A DNA stretch of 64,000 nucleotides, taken from contig JADMKE010000043.1 in the NCBI GenBank assembly GCA_018780035.1, positions 1 to 64,000 on the forward strand. The letters run 5' to 3'. Shown here in pieces: positions 24,833 through 32,983 of this stretch (the stretch's first letter is position 1; each line of letters opens with the position of its first letter). The translations under genes were made by a program, and so were the position numbers. The stretch comes from Candidatus Sericytochromatia bacterium (GTDB taxonomy: Bacteria > Cyanobacteriota > Sericytochromatia > UBA7694). The notes below the pieces were generated by a model. That model searched no databases. It worked only from the letters and a program-made list of their open reading frames with translations, and had not been told where the DNA came from.

Positions 24833-27085
24833 ATGTTCAACGGCAATGTGAACTACAACAACCCGCAGATACCCATGGCATCTACGGTTCCGGTCCAGGG
24901 CAGCCCGCCCCCGGTTTATGCACAACCCCCTCAGACCTATCAACCCGCAGGTTTGCCGCAGCCCTATGCGCCGCAACCGGCCTATGGAGCCGATCAGGCC
25001 CGTTTCTCTCCCCAAATGCCCGTGCAATCGCCCGCTCCTGCCGTTGAAGTGGGTCTTTTCGACAAGATGAAATCGTATTTCAACGATGTCTACCGCTCTG
25101 ATGACAACCTGCGCGCTTACAAAGTATTCCAGAGCGAAGTGGACAACAATCCCGCCACCCTCAAACCTGGCAGCGGTGATAAAACCCGCGTCAGCGACCT
25201 GCAACAGAAGCTGAATATTGCAGGATTTAAAGCCAATGTCAACGGCATTTATGGCTATGCCACCGGTGAAGCCGTCAAAGAATTTAAAGTCAAAATGGGC
25301 CTGAACGATGGCTATCTCGATGCCGATGGCAAACCTGCCGTGTCGGATATTGCCACCCCCCAGATGCAGTCTGTACTGCAATCTGTGGTCAGCCGCAAAC
25401 TCTCTGGCCAACCCGGCCCCGTCAATCCCCTGCCGATCACCCAAGAAGACATGCTCTGGGCCCAGAATCTGATGACCCGCGTTCAGAATTTTGGTTATAA
25501 ACCCAGCCAGCAAGAATATGATCGCTATCAGGACATTCTCGCCCGCCAGCAGCAAAATGGCGCTCCTGCCATGCCTGTTCCGGCTCAACCGGCTCCGCCT
25601 GTCTATGCCCCCCAGCCTGCGCCCCCTGTCTACGCACCCAATCCCACCGCTCCCGTTCAGGGCGCTGTGACTCAGCAAGAACTCGATTGGGCCATGCAAA
25701 TGCAGGATCGGATTGTGCAGGGCTATCGCCCCAATCCACAGGAAGCGGCTGCTTATGAAAATATTCAACAGCGTTACGCCGCTCAGCAACCTGCAGCCCC
25801 TGCCGCCCCGCAGCCTTCGGGCCAATTGCGTCCAGTAACCCAGGAAGAACTTGACTGGGCCACCCAGATGCAAGATCGCATTATCAAAGGCTATCGCCCC
25901 AATCAGGCGGAAGCGGATCGCTACACAGATATTTTCAACCGCTACCAGAGCCAGCCGGCCAATCCTGGCACACCTCCCGCACCGCCCAAGCCCGAAAAAC
26001 CGGCTTATGATCCCGGTGTGACCGCCCCCGTGGTGGTGGACAATACGGTCAGCGAGCAGGAATTGCAATGGGCCATGGACTTGCAGAAGCGGATTGATAC
26101 CCAGGGCTACCGTCCAACGCAACACGAAATTGCCCGCTACACGGATATTTATACCCGTTACCAAGCGCAGCAGGCCCAACAGCCTGTGGCACCGACACAG
26201 CCTGCCGCCCCCACCCAGCCCCAGCAACCTGCGGCCCCAACACAACCGGCAGTGCCGACCCAGCCCCAACAGCCCGTGGCTCCACCCGTACAACGCGGTG
26301 CCACCATGGATGAAATTCGCTGGGCCAATCAGCTCGAAGACAAAATGGCCAAAGGCATCCAGGCCAGTGCCGATGAGCTCTACCAATACAACCAGATTCA
26401 AATGAAGCTGGCCAATTATGGTGTGGCTTCTACAGCACCTGCGGCTCCCACAGCCCCTACCGCTCCGACAGCAGGCAGTCTGACTCAGTCTGAAATTGAT
26501 TGGGCACTGCAATTGCAGCACAAAGTACAATTTGAAGGTTATCAGCCCACCCAGCAAGAGGTGGCCGCTTATACCCAGATTTTTGCCCTTTACCAACAGT
26601 TGCTGGCCAGCCAACAGGCCCAGCCTCAACCACAACCCCAGGCGCCCATGCAACCGGTTCAGCCGATCGCACCGGCTCAGCCAGTTGCCCCCAGTGCACC
26701 GATGGCCCCGGCAGCCCCCAGTGGAGCACGCCCGGTCACCCAGGAAGAAGTCCAGTGGGCCAGCCAATTGCAGCAATTGGTTCAGGGCGGCTATCAGGCC
26801 TCTGAACAGGAAATTGCCACTTATACCGACATTTACAACCGCATGCAGGGCGGCGTCAGCGCCCAGGCACCTGCGGCCCCAACAGCGCCAACCGCACCCG
26901 CTCCCCAGCCTGCCCCCGTGGCTCCTGGCAGCGTGATGATCAATGTCGGTGCCACCGACCCCGAATTGCAATGGGCCTTGGAATTGCTCAATCGCTACCG
27001 TCAGGGCTACCAGCCCAGCGCTCCCGAGCTGACGATGTATGAGCAAATCATTGGCCGCAAAGCCGTTCCCGGCGCCACACCGTAA
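24833..27085 (+). CDS. peptidoglycan-binding-like protein with eight ~38-residue repeats
   Basis: A 750-residue protein with no clear signal peptide. A Pro/Gln/Tyr-rich N-terminus (1-70) precedes a helical segment and a peptidoglycan-binding-like domain (about 105-190; RVSDLQQKLNIAGFKANVNG, YGYATGEAVKEFK). Then come eight repeats of about 38 residues with Pro/Ala/Gln linkers, starting near bases 25431, 25667, 25837, 26042, 26299, 26475, 26730 and 26945. The repeat consensus is T-x-x-E-h-x-W-A-x-x-L/M, a hydrophobic helix, G-Y-x-P/A-s-x-x-E, then Y-x-x-I. I know no named domain of this kind. ATG 24833 is chosen over 24800 because AAGG precedes it at 7 bases. A strong terminator follows. Confidence 0.8.
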   Translation: MFNGNVNYNNPQIPMASTVPVQGSPPPVYAQPPQTYQPAGLPQPYAPQPAYGADQARFSPQMPVQSPAPAVEVGLFDKMKSYFNDVYRSDDNLRAYKVFQSEVDNNPATLKPGSGDKTRVSDLQQKLNIAGFKANVNGIYGYATGEAVKEFKVKMGLNDGYLDADGKPAVSDIATPQMQSVLQSVVSRKLSGQPGPVNPLPITQEDMLWAQNLMTRVQNFGYKPSQQEYDRYQDILARQQQNGAPAMPVPAQPAPPVYAPQPAPPVYAPNPTAPVQGAVTQQELDWAMQMQDRIVQGYRPNPQEAAAYENIQQRYAAQQPAAPAAPQPSGQLRPVTQEELDWATQMQDRIIKGYRPNQAEADRYTDIFNRYQSQPANPGTPPAPPKPEKPAYDPGVTAPVVVDNTVSEQELQWAMDLQKRIDTQGYRPTQHEIARYTDIYTRYQAQQAQQPVAPTQPAAPTQPQQPAAPTQPAVPTQPQQPVAPPVQRGATMDEIRWANQLEDKMAKGIQASADELYQYNQIQMKLANYGVASTAPAAPTAPTAPTAGSLTQSEIDWALQLQHKVQFEGYQPTQQEVAAYTQIFALYQQLLASQQAQPQPQPQAPMQPVQPIAPAQPVAPSAPMAPAAPSGARPVTQEEVQWASQLQQLVQGGYQASEQEIATYTDIYNRMQGGVSAQAPAAPTAPTAPAPQPAPVAPGSVMINVGATDPELQWALELLNRYRQGYQPSAPELTMYEQIIGRKAVPGATP

Positions 27086-27098
27086 GAAAAGGAAAGTC

Positions 27099-27134
27099 CA
27101 CAAGCTCCAGGTTGCAACCTGGAGCTTGTGTTTT
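27099..27134 (+). terminator. perfect 15-bp hairpin terminator just before spoIID
   Basis: CACAAGCTCCAGGTT at 27099-27113 pairs perfectly with 27116-27130 around a 2-base loop and is followed by TTTT. It lies 14 bases after the upstream stop and only 5 bases before the next ATG. The 3' arm contains the only GGAG near that ATG, so the hairpin may also hide a ribosome-binding site. Confidence 0.85.
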
Positions 27135-27139
27135 AAGCC

Positions 27140-28516
27140 ATGAATTTGCGCATCCCGAGCTCTTTACAGGCCCTTTTTCCCCCGCAGCAGCAGGGGCCGG
27201 TCGCTGTGCGCACAATATCCACAACAGCTGCCCCAGCGGAGATCCGCGATCAATTGCGCATCAACCCCCAAGTTCGCTTGCAGGGCCCCGTCCCAAGCGT
27301 CTCGGTTTTTGCCAGCCAAGAGATCAACCAAGAGATCGGCCAGGAAAGCTGGTTGCAAGAGATGCAGAAACTCAAGCAGGTGGCCCCCAGTCTGGCTGAA
27401 TTGCCCGACTTTGGCGTGACCCCTCTGCGCATTGGCGTGGGCATCGGTCTGCAAAATGCCAGCTTTTCCTTTGAAAAAGGCCAACTCCAGGTCGATACCC
27501 CACAGGGCACGGTGTCTTTGGGGGAATTTGAAAATGCCCGCTTTCAGATCAGCGCACTGCCGGGTGGCTTTCAGCTCAAAACGTCTGAAGGCAAAGATTT
27601 GGGCAGCTTTGAAGGGGTCTTGCGTCTAGAGAGCAGCACAGGCCCGGTTTCACTCAATGGCTCCCGTTACCGGGGCAGCTTGGAAATTCGCCCCCATCCC
27701 GAAAATCCCAGCCGTTTTAATTTGATCAATACAGTCATGCTCGAAGACTATCTGCTCAGCGTGGTGCCCTCTGAGAGCCCCGCCTCATGGCCAATCGAAA
27801 GCCTCAAAGCCCAGGCCATGGCCGCTCGAACCTATGCCGTCGCCAATTGGCGCAAACGCGAAGCCCTGGGCTTTGACATGAATGCCGACACCTCGGATCA
27901 GATGTATACCGGCATCCAGGGCGAACAACCGGCGTCCAGCGAAGCAGTCAAAGCCACCCAGAACCAAATTATTGCCTTCCAAGGCAAACCGATCACAGCT
28001 CTGTTTTTCTCAAGCTCAGGTGGTTACACCGATTCCTCTTTGGAAGTCTGGGGTGTCGACCTGCCGTATATCCAGCCGGTGAAAGACTTTGACCAAGCAG
28101 CTCCCCGCTACCGCTGGGACAAAACCATGACCCCCAACCAAGTACAAGCCGCTTTGACCAAACTGGGCCTGAATGTGGGCACTTTGCACAAAATAGAAGC
28201 CCTGGAGACCACCCCCCAAGGCCGGGTCAAACAAATCCGCTTCAGTGGCAGCACGGGCAGTGTTGACGTCGATGCCAATAAATTCCGCTTTGCCGCCGGG
28301 CTCTCCAGCACCCGCTGGACAGTGGCTGCCGATGGCCAACCACCCCGCAGTTTTCGCTTTGACGGCGGCGGCTGGGGCCACGGCCTGGGCATGTCGCAGT
28401 GGGGCGCGCGCCAAATGGCTGCTGACGGCAAAAATGCCGCTGAGATTATCCACCACTATTACACAGGTGTCGAAATTCAAGCTCTCAAAGCCGAAGAAAC
28501 ACCCTCAGGGATTTAA
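27140..28516 (+). CDS. SpoIID/LytB-type peptidoglycan-modifying protein
   Basis: A 458-residue protein with the SpoIID/LytB domain in its C-terminal two thirds: MLEDYLLSVVPSESPASWP (about 200), LKAQAMAARTYAVAN, SDQMYTG, FFSSSGGYTDSSLEVW and the terminal GGGWGHGLGMSQWGARQMA. SpoIID is a lytic transglycosylase acting on stem-peptide-free glycan; in non-sporulating bacteria such proteins remodel peptidoglycan or activate amidases. No signal peptide is apparent at the ATG 27140 start, unusual for an exported enzyme; either export is non-classical or the start lies elsewhere. It follows the peptidoglycan-binding-like repeat gene, a plausible functional neighbour. Its 3' end overlaps the convergent cytochrome gene by 12 bases. 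Confidence 0.87.
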   Translation: MNLRIPSSLQALFPPQQQGPVAVRTISTTAAPAEIRDQLRINPQVRLQGPVPSVSVFASQEINQEIGQESWLQEMQKLKQVAPSLAELPDFGVTPLRIGVGIGLQNASFSFEKGQLQVDTPQGTVSLGEFENARFQISALPGGFQLKTSEGKDLGSFEGVLRLESSTGPVSLNGSRYRGSLEIRPHPENPSRFNLINTVMLEDYLLSVVPSESPASWPIESLKAQAMAARTYAVANWRKREALGFDMNADTSDQMYTGIQGEQPASSEAVKATQNQIIAFQGKPITALFFSSSGGYTDSSLEVWGVDLPYIQPVKDFDQAAPRYRWDKTMTPNQVQAALTKLGLNVGTLHKIEALETTPQGRVKQIRFSGSTGSVDVDANKFRFAAGLSSTRWTVAADGQPPRSFRFDGGGWGHGLGMSQWGARQMAADGKNAAEIIHHYYTGVEIQALKAEETPSGI

Positions 28517-29047
28517 TTTGGCCCCTTCGGCAATCCAACGCCCGATCAGGGTCCGATCGGCTTCGGGCAAGCCCCCTGGGGGCATACTCTTTTGTTCGAC
28601 GACACGGACTTGAATGCGCGGAACCGCCTGTAAAATTTGCTCCGAGCTGCGCAAACTAACACCCCCATTAAAGCCATGGCAGGTTGAACAGCGCAGGTCG
28701 ATGATCTGGCTGATGGTTTGAAAGGCCACTGGGCTGGGTCTTGCTTGGGGAGGGGTTGAAGGCATTTCGAGTGGCACCACAGATGGAGAGGACGTGGGCT
28801 GCGGGCTGGGGCTGGCGATCATAACCTGAGCAGGTAAAGTACTGGGCAAAGCACTCACAACAGGGCTGACCACAGGGGTGGGCTGAGCTGTGGCTTGGAC
28901 AGAGGGGAGTGTCGATGGCTGTAAACGGGGAGAAGCGGAGACCCTCACCGCGGGATTGGGCGTTGTCGCACATCCCAACAAACAGGCTCCAGTAGCAATC
29001 CAGCCCACCCAAAATACACAATGCCCAGAAAGCGGCAAGACGGTCAT
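28505..29047 (-). CDS. lipoprotein with cytochrome c-like domain
   Basis: About 180 residues: signal peptide with lipobox LLGC, a Pro/Ser/Thr-rich linker of about 80 residues (PSTLPSVQATAQPTP-like), and a C-terminal domain with the haem-binding CSTCH and distal KSMPPGGLPEADR, where the Met is a likely axial ligand. The layout MPPG...ERxxIxxWIxxGA is that of cytochrome c domains found in Planctomycetes and Bacteroidetes. Start ATG 29047 is chosen because AAGAGG precedes it by 9 bases; ATGs at 29065 and 29077 lack a ribosome-binding site. Likely a membrane-tethered periplasmic electron carrier. Confidence 0.82.
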   Translation of the reverse strand: MTVLPLSGHCVFWVGWIATGACLLGCATTPNPAVRVSASPRLQPSTLPSVQATAQPTPVVSPVVSALPSTLPAQVMIASPSPQPTSSPSVVPLEMPSTPPQARPSPVAFQTISQIIDLRCSTCHGFNGGVSLRSSEQILQAVPRIQVRVVEQKSMPPGGLPEADRTLIGRWIAEGAKLNP

Positions 29048-29162
29048 TATTTTATACCTCTTCATGCAAAGATTCACAGCACTGACAGATTGTTCTTTCA
29101 GAATCTACCATGCTCAGCTGCAAGTCCCAAGCAAAAATGCGCAATTCTGCTAAAATGCACCC

Positions 29163-30440
29163 ATGAATACCAAAATCGCCCTGCTGGGTTTTTCGAATGT
29201 GGCCTATCGCACCGCTTTGCGCTTGCTGGAAGCAGGTGTCGAAGTGCTGTTTTTTGCCCACGAACAGGACAGCTACCAACTCGCGCCTCTGCCCAGCAAG
29301 GTCCAGCGTCATCTCTTGCCCTATTTAACCCCCCAAAACCTGCCAACCGCACTGCTAAGCTGTAATGCCGTCATCATTGCCAGCGAAGACGAACAATTTA
29401 ATTTACATGCCACCCTGCAATTGCACTCGCTCAGCCCAGAGATGCGGATTGTCACCCGCTGTTTTAATCTCGATTTGGGCCGCGAGATCGAAGAGCGTCT
29501 GCCCCATGTGCGCGTCTTGAGTGTCTCGGATCGGGCCGCGCCTTTTTTTGCGGCCACCGTATTCAGCAACGGTGTTCTCTCAGCCTGGAAAGACGAAAAG
29601 GGTCTGATGGCGCGTCTGCAAAAGGGCTCCGAGACCTCCATCATGGCCTTACAGGCCAGCGACTTTCACAGAGCCCAGCCCACCCCCGAACGGCAACGCC
29701 GCTCCCGGCTCAAAGCCAAAGTCAAACCCGATCCTCTGCTCTTGGCGGTTTTGTTGGGACTCCTGTCGGTGATCGCCCTCGGCAGTGGCTTTTTCTGGTT
29801 GCGCCATGGACTGCCCCTGGGAGATGCCCTCTATTTTGTTGTGACCACCCTGACCACCACAGGTTATGGCGACTACAGTTTAAAAGACTTCCCCTTTAGC
29901 AGCAAAATGGTGGGAATGGGGCTGATGTTAAGCGGGGCCAGCCTTTTTGCAATTCTCTTTGCTTTGCTGACTGACAAACTCTTTCAGCTGCGTCTGGAGT
30001 CGCTGCTCGGACAAGGTCGGGTCAACTTATCTGGGCATATTATTGTCTGTGGAGCGGGGGATGTGGGTCTGCGGGTGATTGAAAACCTACTCTGTACAGG
30101 TGCAGAGGTGGTTGTGCTTGAAAAAAATCCCGAAGGGCGTTTTAATCAACATCTACGCGCAGCGGGGCTGCCACTTTTAATTGGCGATGCCCGCCTGCCA
30201 GAAACCCTGGAGCGGGCAGGCATTGCCAGAGCCCAAACAATCCTCTGTGCCAGCACCGCAGACATGGACAATCTCGAAATGGCCCTCAATGCCCGGCAGC
30301 TCAACCCACATATTCGCATCGTCGTGAGGGTCTATGACCGGGATTTTGCCGAACAAATGCGCAGTTATTTTGGCCTGGATGTGGCTCTGAGTTCTTCAGC
30401 CATTGCAGCCCAGGCTTTTGCTGATGCAGCCCTGAATTAA
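29163..30440 (+). CDS. potassium channel protein flanked by two NAD-binding (RCK/TrkA-N) domains
   Basis: A 425-residue protein. Residues 1-150 form an N-terminal Rossmann-like domain (KIALLGFSNVAYRTALRLLEAGVEV). Two transmembrane helices (about 193-218 and 252-275) flank a pore helix and the selectivity filter TTTGYGDY. The C-terminal RCK domain starts GHIIVCGAGDVGLRVIENLL and continues with VVVLEKN and LIGDAR. It resembles MthK/Kch-type 2TM channels, with an extra N-terminal TrkA-N-like domain. RCK domains gate the pore with NAD(H), Ca2+ or other ligands. The N-terminal glycine motif GFSNVA is degenerate compared with GxGxxG, so it may not bind nucleotide. It shares a TTAA stop overlap with the convergent gene. 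Confidence 0.86.
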   Translation: MNTKIALLGFSNVAYRTALRLLEAGVEVLFFAHEQDSYQLAPLPSKVQRHLLPYLTPQNLPTALLSCNAVIIASEDEQFNLHATLQLHSLSPEMRIVTRCFNLDLGREIEERLPHVRVLSVSDRAAPFFAATVFSNGVLSAWKDEKGLMARLQKGSETSIMALQASDFHRAQPTPERQRRSRLKAKVKPDPLLLAVLLGLLSVIALGSGFFWLRHGLPLGDALYFVVTTLTTTGYGDYSLKDFPFSSKMVGMGLMLSGASLFAILFALLTDKLFQLRLESLLGQGRVNLSGHIIVCGAGDVGLRVIENLLCTGAEVVVLEKNPEGRFNQHLRAAGLPLLIGDARLPETLERAGIARAQTILCASTADMDNLEMALNARQLNPHIRIVVRVYDRDFAEQMRSYFGLDVALSSSAIAAQAFADAALN

Positions 30441-31582
30441 GGGGTTTTGAGTTGGCCCCCGGCCTGAAGCAAAAGCGCTTTAAACTCAGGGTAAGGCAGA
30501 ATTCCCGCCTGTTTTTTGCCGTTGATAAAATAGGCGGGGGTGCTGTTTACCCCGCGAAAGAGCCCCTCTTGAATCTCGTTTAAAACAGACGTTTGTACCG
30601 CTTGCCCAGCCATACAGCTCTGAATTTGCGCGGGCTGTAACTTCAACTCATGGCTGAGTCTGCCCCAGGTGTCTGAAGACAGCCCTTCATGCCCCTGATG
30701 CAGGGCTTCAGCCGCCTGCCAAAATTTGCCCTGCAGACCCGCACATTTGGCAAAATAAGCTGCTTGGCAGGCAAAGGGATGCATTTGGTGTTCACCCAAA
30801 AGGCGATTGCATTGGCGATCGAGGGGAAACTCCTTGCGAATCAAGTGCAGATTGGTAAATTCCTGCAGGGCCTGTTGCAAGGTCGGCTCAAATTGAGCGC
30901 AATAAGGACATTGGTAATCAGAAAAGACCTCCAGCACAACGTCCGCTTTCTCTGCTTCGGTCCCAACACTGGCTTGCCAATTTTGGGAGTCAAAATGCCC
31001 TTGAGGATAAGCCAACAAGGCCTGCGGGGTGGCGGGAGGTACAGATGCCAGCGGGTGAAAAACCAGATAGGCAGGCATCAAAATCCCCAAACTGAGCAAT
31101 GAATAAGTCAAAATGGGCAGAGGCAAAAGTCCCAGATTTTCAAACAGGCGTGCAGCAGGGGGGCGAAGTGTCAAAAACAGCAATCCGGCGGTGGCCCCCC
31201 AATTGATCAGATAGGTAAACAGACAATAGAGACAGATCAACTGCAATTCCTGTTTGGTGATCCAGAAATAATACAGGCTCACGCCCGAAAACAGCCCATA
31301 GATTAACAAGAGAGGCAGACGCAGGTCTTTGGCACGGTTAAAAAACAAATAGGCCGCCACCAAGGCGTAACCCAAAAGTCCCCAAGCAGCAACGGGAATC
31401 CCAAGCAAAAAGGCATAAGAGCTGCGGGCCACGGCACTGCAATCAAAGGTGGCATTGAGATTGCACTCAGCCGCACCTGTACCTGTCAAAACAGTATAGT
31501 CGAGCATGATCAAGCGCAGCGAAAGCAGCAGGCCCAAGCCACTCAGGCCAAAGAAAATCCAGAAGAAAAGGCGTTTGTTCAT
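30437..31582 (-). CDS. VKOR-DsbA fusion protein (disulfide bond formation)
   Basis: A 381-residue membrane protein. The N-terminal half is a vitamin K epoxide reductase-like domain with four or five helices, the loop cysteine pair in ECNLNATFDCSAV and the quinone-proximal CLYC. The C-terminal half is a periplasmic thioredoxin-fold DsbA-like domain with active site DYQCPYC and the cis-Pro region NSTPAYFING. Together they form a self-contained disulfide relay: DsbA oxidises substrates and VKOR reoxidises it with quinone. Such fusions are known in Cyanobacteria and some other bacteria. Its likely clients here are the many exported Cys-containing proteins. Confidence 0.9.
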   Translation of the reverse strand: MNKRLFFWIFFGLSGLGLLLSLRLIMLDYTVLTGTGAAECNLNATFDCSAVARSSYAFLLGIPVAAWGLLGYALVAAYLFFNRAKDLRLPLLLIYGLFSGVSLYYFWITKQELQLICLYCLFTYLINWGATAGLLFLTLRPPAARLFENLGLLPLPILTYSLLSLGILMPAYLVFHPLASVPPATPQALLAYPQGHFDSQNWQASVGTEAEKADVVLEVFSDYQCPYCAQFEPTLQQALQEFTNLHLIRKEFPLDRQCNRLLGEHQMHPFACQAAYFAKCAGLQGKFWQAAEALHQGHEGLSSDTWGRLSHELKLQPAQIQSCMAGQAVQTSVLNEIQEGLFRGVNSTPAYFINGKKQAGILPYPEFKALLLQAGGQLKTP

Positions 31583-31650
31583 GAATAAAACCGATCAAGC
31601 CAAAGCTGTCTATTTCCCTATCAGGATAACATGGGGTTAAAATAACCTGC

Positions 31651-32223
31651 ATGGGACTTATTATAAATTGGCTCGGCCTGCTGCTCTGGTCCGCACTGTT
31701 ACCCGCCATCTTGCCAGCGCTCCCAGCCCTGGCCGAAGGGATGTCAGTGCCACCTGCCCTCTTTTTGCAGGCCCAGGGCAAGTTTCTGCTGATTTTACAT
31801 GCCCTGATGGCCGTGCTGCTGCTGGGTTCACTCACCCACAATGTGCTGATCAGCGTGAATTATCTGCGGGGCAAATTCACAAAAATCCGCCTGGAAAAAC
31901 GCTATGTCAAAGTTGGATTTGTGGCCTATTTGCTGACCTTTGGCCTGGGTGCCCTGATTTACCCCAATTACCGCTACCATGTACGGGCCCTCTATTTCGA
32001 TCTTAAAATGCCCTGGGCCAGCAACCTCTTTGATATCAAAGAACACTGGGCAGGTATTGGCTTGGCCCTGTTTGCGGCCTTTTTTCTGCTCAGCCGAACA
32101 ATTGATCCCCGCACAGATCGGCGCATGCTGCTTTTTTATGTCTTTTTATCGGCCACCTTGGCAGGCATTGTCTGGTTTGGCGTGATTGCCGGCCTGCTGC
32201 TCGTGAGTTACCGGAGTATTTAA
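31651..32223 (+). CDS. hypothetical integral membrane protein
   Basis: A 190-residue protein with about five transmembrane helices. Family not recognised. It has several His residues near or within helices (LLILHALMAV, SLTHNVLI, RYHVRAL, KEHWAGI), a pattern that can bind haem, but this is only suggestive. It is followed after 2 bases by another small membrane gene, so the two form an operon, divergent from the VKOR-DsbA gene. No strong ribosome-binding site precedes ATG 31651. Confidence 0.7.
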   Translation: MGLIINWLGLLLWSALLPAILPALPALAEGMSVPPALFLQAQGKFLLILHALMAVLLLGSLTHNVLISVNYLRGKFTKIRLEKRYVKVGFVAYLLTFGLGALIYPNYRYHVRALYFDLKMPWASNLFDIKEHWAGIGLALFAAFFLLSRTIDPRTDRRMLLFYVFLSATLAGIVWFGVIAGLLLVSYRSI

Positions 32224-32225
32224 AC

Positions 32226-32585
32226 ATGGGCAAAAATATGGGCAAAGAAAAAACCTATTTGCTGCTGGTGCTCTCGGTTTTGGCTTTTACAGGCAGTTAT
32301 TTTCTGAGTGAAGTCTTTCCCTTCCCACTCTGGTGGTATTACCCCCTCGATCAACATTGGGAATTTGGGATTGTCACCAGCAAAGGCCTGCGCATGGGCT
32401 GGTATGGAAAAGTGCTGCTGAGTGCCTTCTGCAGCTTGGCTGTGGCCCTGCTCGGCGGCCTGGGGCTCAAGTGGATGCCCGGCGAACCTCCTGAAACACT
32501 GGCCGATTTTTTGACTCTGGCAGGCATGGGCATGACCCTGTTTCTGCTCTATTATATCGTTCGCATCCTATCGGGCGGCGCTTAA
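32226..32585 (+). CDS. hypothetical small membrane protein
   Basis: A 119-residue protein with three hydrophobic helices (about 8-25, 55-77 and 92-115). The segment WWYYPLDQHWEFG between helices 1 and 2 is aromatic and probably periplasmic. It begins two bases after the upstream membrane gene and presumably forms a complex with it. Function unknown. Confidence 0.65.
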   Translation: MGKNMGKEKTYLLLVLSVLAFTGSYFLSEVFPFPLWWYYPLDQHWEFGIVTSKGLRMGWYGKVLLSAFCSLAVALLGGLGLKWMPGEPPETLADFLTLAGMGMTLFLLYYIVRILSGGA

Positions 32586-32594
32586 GAAAACGGC

Positions 32595-32623
32595 TTGACA
32601 GCCCTCCAGGCCTGTAATACACT
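32595..32623 (+). promoter_or_regulatory. candidate promoter upstream of tRNA-Lys
   Basis: TTGACA at 32595-32600 and TACACT at 32618-32623 with 17 bases between. The transcribed leader to the tRNA would be about 190 bases and contains ACAGACAATG twice (near 32700 and 32725). No protein gene is convincing in 32586-32819. Confidence 0.5.
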
Positions 32624-32819
32624 AGGTGTAACTGCTGAGAGTTTTGATGATTCTTGGCCAGTATGTGCGCAAAATGTTTCTGGGCCATGCTTGTACGATA
32701 TACAGACAATGTATAAATCGTGTACAGACAATGACAGACTACGACTTGTTTGCACAGGTATTTTTGAGCATCTGTCCCCTCAATCAAGAGCCCAGTGCTC
32801 CCTTTTACAACTAAATCGT

Positions 32820-32892
<73 letters not shown>

Positions 32893-32983
32893 CTTTTTTT
32901 AGTAATCGTCTTTCAGCATCTGTATTCCAGATTTCAATTCAAATAGCCGGTCAAACCGGTCCTTCACGGAGTTATCCAAGCCC

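Noticed and set aside
24782..27103. Long open frame (about 770 codons) on the minus strand, opposite the eight-repeat protein gene
   Set aside because: It mirrors the Pro/Ala/Gln-rich repeat gene, has no ribosome-binding site and has a Gly/Arg/Leu/His-biased low-complexity product. The plus-strand gene has a ribosome-binding site, a recognisable domain and coherent repeats.
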